The position numbers and the translations under genes were made by a program. DNA of 21,994 nt from Dehalococcoidia bacterium (lineage in GTDB: Bacteria > Chloroflexota > Dehalococcoidia > SZUA-161), in assembly GCA_020344295.1 (NCBI GenBank), contig CP070819.1, positions 1,473,603 through 1,495,596 on the forward strand, written 5' to 3'. Below the pieces are notes generated by a model, which was given only the letters and a program-made list of their open reading frames with translations, was not told where the DNA came from and did not search any database. Of the stretch, positions 14,955-21,994 are shown piece after piece (position 1 is the first letter of the stretch; every line of letters starts with the position of its first letter).

Positions 14955-16656
14955 AAAAGTCAGTCACCCCTCTATCTTTATGAAGTTTTTCCAGAATCCT
15001 CGCTCTTCTCTCAACAACATTGTAGATCCGCCACTTTTCATCAGCCGGAATACCCATCATCATAGCAATCTTCTCTTCAAGGAGATAGCTGTTCCTCTTA
15101 CCGATGAACTCGAAGTTGTCAGTAACCGGGTCCCAGCGAAACACATCCACATATGAGAACAGATTGGAGACAGTATCATAGCCAACGATTTCGCTGATGC
15201 TGGTTGTCCGGCGAGCCGTCTCACCGCCCGTGAGCTTCACGTTGTTCTGACACACCACAACGTTCAAGTTGTCCATATACGTCTTGGGCACATTTATCGG
15301 ATACCCTGTCAGCCTCTGTATAAGTTTTTCTACACTCGAAGCGTGGAAAGTGCTCATTACTTCATGCCCCGTCTGCATCGCATTGAAGGCAACTGTTCCT
15401 TCCTCACCACGTATCTCACCGACGATTATTACATTAGGCCGCTGCCTCAGTGCAGCCTTTAGCAGATCGAACATATCCACATTAGCTTTCTGCTCCCCAG
15501 GCGCCGTAGCCTTCGCCACCTCACGGAGCCAGTTGGCATGGGGTACCTGAAGCTCCGGTGTATCCTCAATACTCACGATTTTGTGCTTTAACGGAATAAA
15601 GGCCGTAACCGCATTGAGCAGTGAGGTTTTACCCGAGGCGGCCTCCCCAACGACAAACATGTTCATCCCCTCCCCGATCACTATGGACAGATAAGCAGCC
15701 ATCTCGTAGTTCAGGCTCCCGAAACTGACCAGATCCAGAATGCTCAGCGGCGTTCCCCCGAATTTCCGGATGGTGAAATTACTGCCCCGACGAGAAACCT
15801 CTCTCCCAAAGACTATGTTGATTCGGGAACCGTCGGGCAGAGTAGAATCCACAATGGGGCTGCGCAACGTGACCGGTATTTTTATCGCCTCTGAGAGCCG
15901 AAGTACATAGCTGTCCAGATCTTCGTGATTTTCAAATGTGACAGCCGATTTCACAGCTTTGAATATCTTGTGTTCCAGGAAAACGTGGCCCACGCCGCTG
16001 CAGTTAATGTCTTCTATGTAGCGATCATGAAGCATGGGCTCCATGACACTCATACCAACCTTGTCTCTCACCATTACGTATTTCAATGCCTTAAGTTGTT
16101 GTGCGGTTACCTGCACTCTGTCTGATCTACCGCTCTTTTTCCCTTTTTTAACTGTGCCTTTTTTTGAAGAAGATGAGCCACTGGACCCGTTCTGACGTTC
16201 AACACAGATCTTATCTATCAAACTAACTAGGGCATCCGCCCTTTCCTCTTCAGATTCGGCCTCGTTGAGTTTGCTGGATACACCGCTCATTCTCTGCTCT
16301 ACCGCAGGGAGCAGGTCTCCCAGGTCTTCAGTCAGTCCCGGCTCTATTGGTATATAATTTGGCCTGCCCTCACCAGATCCAGTGTACAAATGGACAAAGA
16401 GACCATCACCCACAGGGTATATGAGGTTAAATTCCTTCCAATCACCCATTGAACGTTCGAGTTCGTTGTAATACGCGGGAACAGATATCTCATCAAGGGG
16501 AAGCAGGCATAAATAGTCCCAGAGGTGCCTGTTCTCCTGACAGGCAGCCTGCAATCCCTCGGGGAGCAAACGGTAAAGGTCATCGTGCTCGTCAGGATTG
16601 CGTCGATGAACCCTTTCCGCTTCTTTCTTCTCGAAGGGCAGCAATATCCTTGCCAT
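14905..16656 (-). CDS. arlI: ArlI/FlaI-type archaellum motor ATPase, copy next to arlJ
   Basis: Hexameric secretion-superfamily ATPase that powers archaellum assembly and rotation at the cytoplasmic side of ArlJ. 583 residues. The N-terminal domain is about 1-150, including IYPVGDGLFVHLY. A basic, Ser/Lys-rich linker lies near 155-180. The catalytic core has Walker A GEAASGKT (337-344, Lys343), an Asp box SIEDTPELQ (362-370), Walker B VIIVGEIRG (409-417, Glu414) and a His box MSTFHAS (434-440, His438). All motifs are intact, so it should be active. Its last 50 bases encode the arlJ start in another frame. AGAGGG lies upstream of the ATG. The paralogue upstream is about 80% identical over roughly 190 catalytic residues by hand alignment (36 differences in 192). 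Confidence 0.92.
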   Translation of the reverse strand: MARILLPFEKKEAERVHRRNPDEHDDLYRLLPEGLQAACQENRHLWDYLCLLPLDEISVPAYYNELERSMGDWKEFNLIYPVGDGLFVHLYTGSGEGRPNYIPIEPGLTEDLGDLLPAVEQRMSGVSSKLNEAESEEERADALVSLIDKICVERQNGSSGSSSSKKGTVKKGKKSGRSDRVQVTAQQLKALKYVMVRDKVGMSVMEPMLHDRYIEDINCSGVGHVFLEHKIFKAVKSAVTFENHEDLDSYVLRLSEAIKIPVTLRSPIVDSTLPDGSRINIVFGREVSRRGSNFTIRKFGGTPLSILDLVSFGSLNYEMAAYLSIVIGEGMNMFVVGEAASGKTSLLNAVTAFIPLKHKIVSIEDTPELQVPHANWLREVAKATAPGEQKANVDMFDLLKAALRQRPNVIIVGEIRGEEGTVAFNAMQTGHEVMSTFHASSVEKLIQRLTGYPINVPKTYMDNLNVVVCQNNVKLTGGETARRTTSISEIVGYDTVSNLFSYVDVFRWDPVTDNFEFIGKRNSYLLEEKIAMMMGIPADEKWRIYNVVERRARILEKLHKDRGVTDFYELLNVLATAQEQGVY

Positions 16657-16725
16657 TTCACCCTCTAGACCCTCAATTCTAAATATCTTTAGAACAGGAT
16701 GGTTTTATTATTATTAGTGTCCTTC

Positions 16726-18471
16726 TTAGAAGAGTCCCTCTTGTTCCGCTTTGGCTATGACCCTCAGCAGTTCATAGAAGTCAGTAACCCCCTTATCCTT
16801 ATGTAACTTTTCCAGAATCCCGGCCCTTCTCTCCAGAACGTTATAGATCTGCCACTTCTGGCTGGGCAGGATTCCACGCTTTCTCGCAATCCTTTCCTCC
16901 AGAAGGTAGCTGTTCTTTCTGCCTATAAACTCGAAGCTGTCGTTCACCTGGTTCCAGCGGAACACCTCAACATAGGAGAAGGTATCAGTTACGGGATCAT
17001 AGCCAACTATTTCGCTAATGCTGGTAGCCCGGCGGCCTAACCTACCACTGGGCAGTTTGACGGCATTCTGGCATACCACCACGTTTAAATTGTCCATATA
17101 CGTCTTGGGTACATTGATCGGCTGCCCCGTCAGCCTTTGGATCAACTTTTCTACATTAGATGCATGGAAAGTGCTGAGCACCTCATGGCCGCTCTGCATC
17201 GCACCGAAGGCTATGTTCCCCTCTACGCCCCGGATCTCACCGACGATTATTACATTGGGCCGCTGCCTCAATGCAGCCTTCAGCAGATCGAACATGTCCA
17301 CTTGAGACTTGTGCTCTCCAGGAGCAGGAGATTTGGCGACCTCACGAATCCAGATGGTGTGAGGCACCTGAAGCTCCGGCGTATCCTCAATGCTCACGAT
17401 TCTGGATCGCAAAGGTATAAAGGTAGTCACCGCATTAAGAAGGGTCGTTTTGCCCGAGGCCGTCTCCCCAACGACGAACATGCTCATTTCATCTTCGATC
17501 ATCATGGAGATATAGGCAGCCATCTCGTAGTTCAAGCTTCCAAACTCGATAAGCTCCATAATGCTCAGCGGCGTTTCTCCGAATTTCCGAACAGTGAAAT
17601 TACTGCCCCGACGAGAGACCTCTCTACCAAATACAATGTTTATTCGAGAACCGTCCGGCAGAGTAGCATCTACGATGGGCCTTCGCAGCGTCACCGGCTT
17701 TCTTATCGACTCTGCGAGATTGAGCACGAAATTATCCAGAGCCTCATGAGATTCAAAGGTTGTCGCTGTCTTCACCCCCTTGAATATCTTGTGCTCCAGG
17801 AATATGGGGCCGATCCCACTGCAGCTTATATCCTCTATGTAAGGGTCAAGGCTCATCGGATCTATGACCCCCATACCCACCTTGTCCCTTACCATTATGT
17901 ATTTCAACGCGCGCAACTGATCGGCAGTTACCGGCACTTTGCCCCTATTGCCTTTGTCTTTGCCCCTTGCCTTTCCCGAATTAGAAAATGTGATATCGGA
18001 GCCGTTGCGACGCTCAACGCAGATTTTGTCAACCAATCTTACGAGGGCTTCTGACCTTTTTTCTTCAGATTCGACCTCGCTAATGTCACAGGTTTCATCA
18101 ATCAACCTGTCTTCAACCTCAGGAAGTACTCTGCTCAAGTCTTCAGTCAGCCCCGGTTCTATTGGTATGTAGGTTGGTCTCCCGCCACCAGGGCCCAAAT
18201 ATAGGTGGATGAAAATACCGTTCCCCACAGGATAGATAAGGTTGTATTCATCCTTATCGCCCAGTGAACGTGTAAGTTCGGAATAGTACTCAGGAATCGG
18301 CACCTCATCAAGCGGTAGTAAACACAAATAGTCCCAGAGATGCCTGTTCTCTTGACAGGCAGCCTGCAACTCCTCGGGGAGCAACCGGTACAGGTCATCA
18401 TGATCGTCAGGATTGCGTTTATGTGTTCCTGTTTCTTTTTTTTGTTCAAACGGCAGCAACGTTTTTATCAT
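16726..18471 (-). CDS. arlI: Second ArlI/FlaI-type ATPase, tandem paralogue next to arlH
   Basis: Same family and domain order as the neighbouring copy; 581 residues. Walker A is GETASGKT (335-342, Lys341), followed by SIEDTPELQ, VIIVGEIRGVEG and LSTFHAS, so ATP binding and hydrolysis residues are complete. The N-terminal 60 residues are nearly the same as in the other copy (shared LQAACQENRHLWDYLCLLPL). The linker near 157-178 differs in sequence and is two residues shorter. The gene starts eight bases after the arlH stop, with GAGG upstream, and ends 69 bases before the second copy. Archaea normally carry a single ArlI that drives both assembly and rotation, so two intact copies may divide these jobs, form mixed hexamers, or reflect a recent duplication kept alike by gene conversion. 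Confidence 0.92.
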   Translation of the reverse strand: MIKTLLPFEQKKETGTHKRNPDDHDDLYRLLPEELQAACQENRHLWDYLCLLPLDEVPIPEYYSELTRSLGDKDEYNLIYPVGNGIFIHLYLGPGGGRPTYIPIEPGLTEDLSRVLPEVEDRLIDETCDISEVESEEKRSEALVRLVDKICVERRNGSDITFSNSGKARGKDKGNRGKVPVTADQLRALKYIMVRDKVGMGVIDPMSLDPYIEDISCSGIGPIFLEHKIFKGVKTATTFESHEALDNFVLNLAESIRKPVTLRRPIVDATLPDGSRINIVFGREVSRRGSNFTVRKFGETPLSIMELIEFGSLNYEMAAYISMMIEDEMSMFVVGETASGKTTLLNAVTTFIPLRSRIVSIEDTPELQVPHTIWIREVAKSPAPGEHKSQVDMFDLLKAALRQRPNVIIVGEIRGVEGNIAFGAMQSGHEVLSTFHASNVEKLIQRLTGQPINVPKTYMDNLNVVVCQNAVKLPSGRLGRRATSISEIVGYDPVTDTFSYVEVFRWNQVNDSFEFIGRKNSYLLEERIARKRGILPSQKWQIYNVLERRAGILEKLHKDKGVTDFYELLRVIAKAEQEGLF

Positions 18472-18479
18472 GGCAACCT

Positions 18480-19202
18480 CTAGGCCCTAGCTTTAGAGTA
18501 TGGTATTACTTTTATCCCCCAGTTAGGTTCAACATCGAAGGAGACGATATTGCCTGTGGTCATCTCGGCGCCGCGCACTTTGGATACCTCCAGGATCTTC
18601 ACTATCTTGCTTCCCATCGTCTCGATTCGCAGCCTCAGGTGAGCGTCACACATTGATCCCAATCTGACCATAACATTCTCATCGAAAGCATAGCTATGGG
18701 CAACGCAGAAAACGCTCAATCCCCGGTCACCAAGCATCTTGCAGTCTTCGAAGAAGGCCAGCACCTCTTCAACGGAAGCATGAGTCACGTAGTAGGTAAT
18801 AGAATCGATCACCGCCAGATCGAAGCCCCTGGTAGCACAATCATTGAGCAAGGGCATCAGGCCCCCAGTCAGGCTCCGTCTTGTCTTCTTTGTGTCTATA
18901 GGATATATTCGCAGCCGGGAAAGAAGAAGATAATCCAGGATATCCAGGTTCAGGCTCTGCATCTGGGTCACCAGGCTCTTCAGCGTATTCTCGGTGGTGA
19001 GGACCATGGCACTCAAACCGTTCTTCAGCGATCCCCAGACCATCTGCTGTGTCAGGACGGATTTGCCCGAATCAGGTTGGCCCTCTATTAAGGTAAGAGA
19101 CCTTAGTGGTATGCCGCCACCTATCTTCTTGTCCAGCTCGTCGTTTCCAGTTGATATAATCCGGCTACTCTTCTCTTTAAGCGTATCTTCAAGCGTATCC
19201 AC
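18480..19202 (-). CDS. arlH: ArlH/FlaH, KaiC-like ATP-binding archaellum motor protein
   Basis: RecA/KaiC-fold protein that binds ArlI and ArlJ at the cytoplasmic face and regulates motor assembly; archaeal ArlH binds ATP. With the GTG start at 19202 the protein has 240 residues, near the usual 230. Walker A is GQPDSGKS at 41-48, in the ArlH-like setting LIEGQPDSGKSVLTQQM. Walker B is FDLAVIDSITYY (Asp133), and VAHSYAFDE with a SKVRGAE segment follows. The start was chosen because AGGAGG (19209-19214) sits six bases before it and overlaps the stop codon of the upstream gene. An earlier in-frame GTG at 19244 would overlap that gene by about 30 bases without a site. ArlH is the component that best separates archaella from ordinary type IV pili. 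Confidence 0.88.
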   Translation of the reverse strand: MDTLEDTLKEKSSRIISTGNDELDKKIGGGIPLRSLTLIEGQPDSGKSVLTQQMVWGSLKNGLSAMVLTTENTLKSLVTQMQSLNLDILDYLLLSRLRIYPIDTKKTRRSLTGGLMPLLNDCATRGFDLAVIDSITYYVTHASVEEVLAFFEDCKMLGDRGLSVFCVAHSYAFDENVMVRLGSMCDAHLRLRIETMGSKIVKILEVSKVRGAEMTTGNIVSFDVEPNWGIKVIPYSKARA

Positions 19203-19208
19203 TTCTAC

Positions 19209-19214
19209 CCTCCT
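19209..19214 (-). promoter_or_regulatory. Ribosome binding site setting the arlH GTG start
   Basis: AGGAGG on the - strand, six bases before GTG 19202, overlaps the TAG of the ArlF-like gene. This arrangement suggests coupled translation. Confidence 0.7.
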
Positions 19215-19737
19215 AGCCCGTAAATTGCTTTGAGGCAACCACACCGTTGGGAGTTGATAGAGTTACCCGGTTTGTCGTGCCCGCCCCGGGCAGCGCATTT
19301 AATTTCAACTTCATCATCATTACCTCACCAGGGCTCAGAACACCAGGTTCAAATATTTCCTGCTGGCTCAGGCTCTCGTCCGAATATATGACGGCGACAG
19401 TCCATTGCTTGTCTAAAGGAGTCGCATTTGCCGTATATGAAAGCGACTCTACATAATAGGTACTGTTGCCATCGTAGTATTGAACCAGCACATCCCAGTT
19501 AGCAAATTTGGCGAGGTTTACCTCGCCACTGTTATGAGTAAACACCTGGATAAAAGACGCCTGTATTTGGGCATCTGTAACTTCGATATCAGTCCTGGAC
19601 ACCTCCTCGACTATACCCGTCATCTCCTTCCAGGCCTGTGCGCCCGAGTCCACAGAGTTGAAAGAGGCCTGTGACCAGGTCATGACCGCTACCAGCATCA
19701 GCGCTACAACGAATAGGGTTACAAATGCATTGCTCAT
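19213..19737 (-). CDS. arlF: ArlF-like stator pseudopilin
   Basis: 174 residues. One N-terminal membrane helix (AFVTLFVVALMLVAVMTW, residues 4-21) is followed by a polar helix, then a beta-rich outer domain with WDVLVQYYDGNSTYYVES, LDKQWTVAVIYSDES and a final RVTLSTPNGVVAS strand. This is the architecture of ArlF, whose immunoglobulin-like domain in archaea contacts the S-layer as part of the stator. No Arg/Lys-Gly class III cleavage site is visible before the helix. It lies directly before arlH, and AAGGA precedes the ATG. The ArlF name rests mainly on helix pattern and position; it and the next protein share the same general fold and could be exchanged. In a bacterium its anchor would have to be a bacterial cell envelope layer. 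Confidence 0.62.
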   Translation of the reverse strand: MSNAFVTLFVVALMLVAVMTWSQASFNSVDSGAQAWKEMTGIVEEVSRTDIEVTDAQIQASFIQVFTHNSGEVNLAKFANWDVLVQYYDGNSTYYVESLSYTANATPLDKQWTVAVIYSDESLSQQEIFEPGVLSPGEVMMMKLKLNALPGAGTTNRVTLSTPNGVVASKQFTG

Positions 19738-19742
19738 GGTCC

Positions 19743-20258
19743 TTACATACTGAAAAAGTAGTCATCGGATACCCCGTTGGGAATTAAAACCCTGATGTCA
19801 TATTCCCCGGACGACAGAGGGCTCTCATAGCTGATATCGATCCTCAACGTGGTTGCTGTGCTCCACTCCGAGCCGTTCTCGATTACGTAGTCCCACTGTG
19901 GGAATGTGCCCCCAGCGCTGTCTGCGTGCGGGATCCATGCCCAAACTGTCTGATTCCCACTCAGGAATACATCGCAATGTTCTATATCAACCACGGTTTC
20001 AACACCGATGTTCTTCATCCACACAAAAACGTCAAAATAAGTATTGGAATTTGTGTCCTGCCAGTCGCCATCACCATCCAACTCACCAGCAGCGTTGATG
20101 ATTTCCACCTGACTTCTGATACGCTCGTTCATACGTGCTGATGCGCTGCCGAGAGCACCGGTCGAACTGGTGATTGCCGGATATACGGCGTTTATCACCA
20201 GGGTTACGCAGACTACCGCTGCGACCATCAGCAGGATCGTGCTCAGAACCTTATCCAT
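19743..20258 (-). CDS. arlG: ArlG-like stator pseudopilin
   Basis: 171 residues. The N-terminal helix STILLMVAAVVCVTLVINAV (6-25) is followed by a polar amphipathic stretch, RMNERIRSQVEIINAAGEL, which resembles the ArlG pattern of a helix ending in 'I-E-I-I-n-d'. A beta-sandwich-like outer domain contains FDVFVWMKNIGVETVVDIEH and YDIRVLIPNGVSDDYFF. An aspartate-rich segment (DGDGDWQDTNSN) near residues 61-72 looks like a calcium-binding loop. The start overlaps the upstream gene by eight bases and GGGAAGG precedes it. Order G then F then H matches crenarchaeal archaellum loci. Confidence in pseudopilin class is good; the split between G and F is tentative. Confidence 0.62.
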   Translation of the reverse strand: MDKVLSTILLMVAAVVCVTLVINAVYPAITSSTGALGSASARMNERIRSQVEIINAAGELDGDGDWQDTNSNTYFDVFVWMKNIGVETVVDIEHCDVFLSGNQTVWAWIPHADSAGGTFPQWDYVIENGSEWSTATTLRIDISYESPLSSGEYDIRVLIPNGVSDDYFFSM

Positions 20259-20931
20259 ATCTGGCCTTCCCGCCGCCTAATCCCTTATCCATGATCTGTG
20301 ATAATATGGCTGATTCGAGCGCATCATTTCGGTAGCGCAGCAGTCCATCGAGTTCTATCAGCAGCTGTATGCTTACAGCCGTAGGCACATAGTCAGTCAC
20401 CGGAGCATCCTCAGCCTGACCGCCGCCATCTCCACATAGATCGGTGAGAAGCAGTATTGTGTCCTTCATACGAGTCTCCAGATTTCCTGTTACATCATAT
20501 ATCTCCACCAGCTTACCGACTTGATCTTTGCCTACCGTGGCAATAGCGCGTGAGACCCATTGCGCAAGCACGGACACTGTCAGCAGATCCACTACCCTAC
20601 TCTCGCTTCTGTTCCTCAGGGGGATGACGGTATCGACCTCCTGAGGTTGGCCTTTCTTAGCAACCTGGTCAGTTTGAGCCTGCTCAGCTGGTCTATCGCC
20701 CGAATCCGTTCCCCGCAGGTCAGCCTGCGGTCTCTGACTCAGACTATCTTGGACGGGTTCTGTCTCGCTGCACTCAATGCTACCGACATCCGGCCCATTG
20801 CTCTCCTGTGGAGGAGTATAAGCATAGCTGATGCCTGTGGCGAGTGATTCCTTGATATCCAGCAGCACCGCTTTTATCTGGCTCTTCAGTACCTTCAGTT
20901 CTTCTTCAATGGTAGTTATTCTCTGCTCCAT
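20251..20931 (-). CDS. Coiled-coil protein with ArlD/E-like domain (ArlCDE position)
   Basis: 226 residues, no membrane segment. Residues 1-32 form a heptad-like helix (ITTIEEELKVLKSQIKAVLL). Residues 35-110 are polar and Gln/Asp/Glu-rich, probably a flexible linker. Residues about 113-162 match the pattern of the archaeal FlaD/FlaE (ArlD/E) domain as I remember it: V-x-x-W, then VG, then L-x-x-Y-x-x-x-G (VLAQWVSRAIATVGKD, then QVGKLVEIYDVTGNLE). In euryarchaea ArlC/D/E form the cytoplasmic switch complex linking the motor to chemotaxis; crenarchaea have ArlX, a membrane ring protein, in the same gene position. A C-terminal helical segment (IQLLIELDGLLRYR) follows. Assignment is from motif shape and gene order, not from a search. 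GGGGTGG precedes the ATG. Confidence 0.6.
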   Translation of the reverse strand: MEQRITTIEEELKVLKSQIKAVLLDIKESLATGISYAYTPPQESNGPDVGSIECSETEPVQDSLSQRPQADLRGTDSGDRPAEQAQTDQVAKKGQPQEVDTVIPLRNRSESRVVDLLTVSVLAQWVSRAIATVGKDQVGKLVEIYDVTGNLETRMKDTILLLTDLCGDGGGQAEDAPVTDYVPTAVSIQLLIELDGLLRYRNDALESAILSQIMDKGLGGGKARYG

Positions 20932-20958
20932 ACTGCCACCCCTGTTCCCTGTTGCATT

Positions 20959-20996
20959 GGTGTCGCTGCCGAGTTTGCTGTCCCGACAGCGACACC
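20959..20996 (-). promoter_or_regulatory. Perfect 10-bp inverted repeat in the archaellin/ArlCDE intergenic region
   Basis: GGTGTCGCTG (20959-20968) and CAGCGACACC (20987-20996) form perfect 10-bp arms around an 18-base loop. On the transcribed strand it lies 37 bases after the archaellin stop and 28 bases before the next ATG. No T run follows, so it is more likely a 3'-end stabiliser, processing site or partial terminator than a full stop. It could give more archaellin than motor mRNA. Confidence 0.6.
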
Positions 20997-21032
20997 TACT
21001 ACTTCCTCTACTTCCTCTCAGTCAAGATCTGT

Positions 21033-21635
21033 CTAGTTGAGGTCCATTACAGGGTCGATCCTGCCGGGTATCGTCCGCTCCATAACCAGGGCCGCGCCGG
21101 TCACCGGCTTCACCTCTATGTAGAACGAGTCGTAGATACCCAGACCCGTCACGGGAGCATCGGTATCCGTGAAGTCAATGGTCACAATGGCCTGCTCTTC
21201 ATTCTCAAGAAGGTTATCGCCATTGTCCGTGCCCACGAACTGCGTCGACCACGCAAGGTCGGCAACATGCTGACTGCTGTCGGTAAAGCCAATTATGGTC
21301 ACATTGTTCGTCGTGCCATTACCTCCCGACGGTGTCAGATCTATGGCCTGACCCTTCATGGTGTTGACCAGGCAGAAGGAGACCGATGTCACCTCGTCAC
21401 TGGTTGTGTTGCCATAGGCAAACATGCTGCCCTTGATCGTCATAGAGGCCCTTGCCTCCTCAAGTCCTGCATAGACTGCCTCTTGCCCTTTCTGAGACGA
21501 GAATATCCCCGCCGACAACACGGTGTAGGCAAAGACCGAGGCCACAACCACGAACGCAATCAAGATGATCGCCGTCTCCAGGCCCGTGATGCCTCTCTCA
21601 TCCCTGCGTAGGGTCCTGTACAATCCTTTAAGCAT
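21033..21635 (-). CDS. arlB: Archaellin (archaeal-type flagellin), complete copy
   Basis: Filament subunit of about 200 residues. The N-terminus is a class III signal: basic leader with LRRDERG, predicted cut after Gly15, then ITGLETAIILIAFVVVASVF, with glutamate at mature position 5. The hydrophobic helix continues into the coiled core (VLSAGIFSSQKGQEAVYAGL). This is the ArlB/FlaB signature and not that of bacterial FliC. The outer domain is beta-rich, with an acidic NGDNLLENEE segment and sequons NTT, NGT and NVT that could be glycosylated. The C-terminus ALVMERTIPGRIDPVMDLN closely parallels the upstream copy. AGGAGGG (21642-21648) lies six bases before the ATG. A prepilin peptidase of ArlK/PibD or PilD type would be needed and is not in the window. 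Confidence 0.88.
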   Translation of the reverse strand: MLKGLYRTLRRDERGITGLETAIILIAFVVVASVFAYTVLSAGIFSSQKGQEAVYAGLEEARASMTIKGSMFAYGNTTSDEVTSVSFCLVNTMKGQAIDLTPSGGNGTTNNVTIIGFTDSSQHVADLAWSTQFVGTDNGDNLLENEEQAIVTIDFTDTDAPVTGLGIYDSFYIEVKPVTGAALVMERTIPGRIDPVMDLN

Positions 21636-21676
21636 CTCTTTCCCTCCTTTTTTCTTCCTTGGTTACGGCCTCGCCG

Positions 21677-21994
21677 TTAGTGCAGTATCATCACCGAGTC
21701 AAGAGCCGCAGGTGTCGTCCGCTCGATTATCAGCGCACTGCCAACGGGAGGTTTCACCTCCAGCTGGAACGTGTGATAGGTGCCGATGGGCTCGCCCGCA
21801 CCAGTCATGTCCACTGTGATCTCGAACATCTCTCCAGCCTCCAGCAGGCTGTCGCTGTCACCCCAGCCCTGAACCTGCGACGTCCAGTCCAACTCCTCTG
21901 TCCGATCGCTTGCGCTGGCGTAGGATATGACTGTGACGTTGTTGCCGGTCGTATCCGTGAAATCGATCGCCTCGCCATCCAGTGCATTGCTCAC
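21677..21994 (-). CDS. arlB: Archaellin, C-terminal part (5' end beyond the window)
   Basis: The open frame runs off the right edge; the visible 105 codons encode the outer domain and C-terminus of a second archaellin. Shared landmarks with the complete copy are an acidic SLLEAGEMFEITVD segment, the strand FQLEVKPPVGSALIIERTTP (compared with FYIEVKPVTGAALVMERTIP) and the ending ALDSVMILH. A GNNVT sequon is present. It ends 41 bases before the complete archaellin, so they are tandem paralogues on one transcript. The N-terminal signal cannot be checked here. Confidence 0.82.
   Translation of the reverse strand: MSNALDGEAIDFTDTTGNNVTVISYASASDRTEELDWTSQVQGWGDSDSLLEAGEMFEITVDMTGAGEPIGTYHTFQLEVKPPVGSALIIERTTPAALDSVMILH

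Noticed and set aside
16677..16694. 7-bp inverted repeat TTCTAAA/TTTAGAA between the two arlI genes
   Set aside because: It is short and A/T-rich with no T tract; such repeats arise often by chance.
17137..18054. A 305-codon open frame on the + strand opposite the arlH-side arlI copy
   Set aside because: It is fully antisense to a strongly conserved ATPase, has no recognisable domain or ribosome binding site, and reflects codon bias of the real gene.
13446..18471. Reading the locus as a Tad or type IV pilus system
   Set aside because: ArlH, the ArlG/ArlF-like pair and the archaellin N-terminus with this gene order fit an archaellum better; TadZ, RcpA and Flp-type small pilins are absent.
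19203..19244. Earlier GTG start for arlH at 19244
   Set aside because: It overlaps the upstream gene and lacks a ribosome binding site, whereas GTG 19202 has AGGAGG at ideal spacing and gives the usual length.
20952..21611. A 219-codon + strand frame opposite the complete archaellin
   Set aside because: It is antisense to a gene with a clear class III signal and strong ribosome binding site, and its translation has no recognisable features.
1..21994. tRNA, rRNA, CRISPR arrays, insertion sequences or attachment sites
   Set aside because: No cloverleaf, rRNA-like stretch, regularly spaced repeat, transposase or flanking duplication was recognised by reading; a covariance-model search was not possible here.

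Overview
The window reads as bacterial chromosome, most likely Chloroflexota (Dehalococcoidia-like). This is inferred from gene content, not from a search. MiaA, DapF, a DapL-type aminotransferase, HflX, GalU, a bacterial-length TpiA and clear Shine-Dalgarno sites argue against an archaeon. A CooC-type ATPase, an archaeal-type phosphoglycerate mutase (ApgM) and an archaellum-like locus give the mixed character seen in Dehalococcoidia.

Left part, + strand, 63-12632: a dense run of housekeeping genes. It starts with rpiB, a polyprenyl diphosphate synthase and a CooC-like ATPase. A triose-phosphate block follows (pgk-apgM-tpiA, coupled to miaA), then a 40-residue membrane peptide and a flavin-binding split-barrel protein. 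Next come lysine/peptidoglycan genes (dapF, dapL) with a proteasome-fold-like protein between them, then hflX-galU and a small three-helix membrane protein. Two oddities stand out. dapL is cut by one in-frame TAA. hflX has no ATG, GTG or TTG able to cover its conserved N-terminus, and a good ribosome binding site sits before an ATC codon.

Right part, - strand, 21994-12687: a convergent operon whose gene order copies an archaellum (archaeal flagellum) locus. In transcription order it holds two archaellin genes (the first cut by the window edge), a coiled-coil protein with an ArlD/E-like domain, ArlG-like and ArlF-like pseudopilins, the KaiC-like ArlH, two tandem ArlI motor ATPases about 80% identical over their catalytic region, the membrane platform ArlJ, and a very acidic protein with no recognised function. 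The order B-[CDE/X]-G-F-H-I-J is the crenarchaeal-style order. Prepilin peptidase and chemotaxis adaptors are not in the window.

The two blocks meet at a stem-loop (12644-12690) that looks like a shared terminator. A perfect 10-bp inverted repeat lies just downstream of the complete archaellin gene and may set the ratio of filament subunit to motor. No rRNA, tRNA, CRISPR array or insertion sequence was seen, and no stretch above 300 bases lacks a gene.
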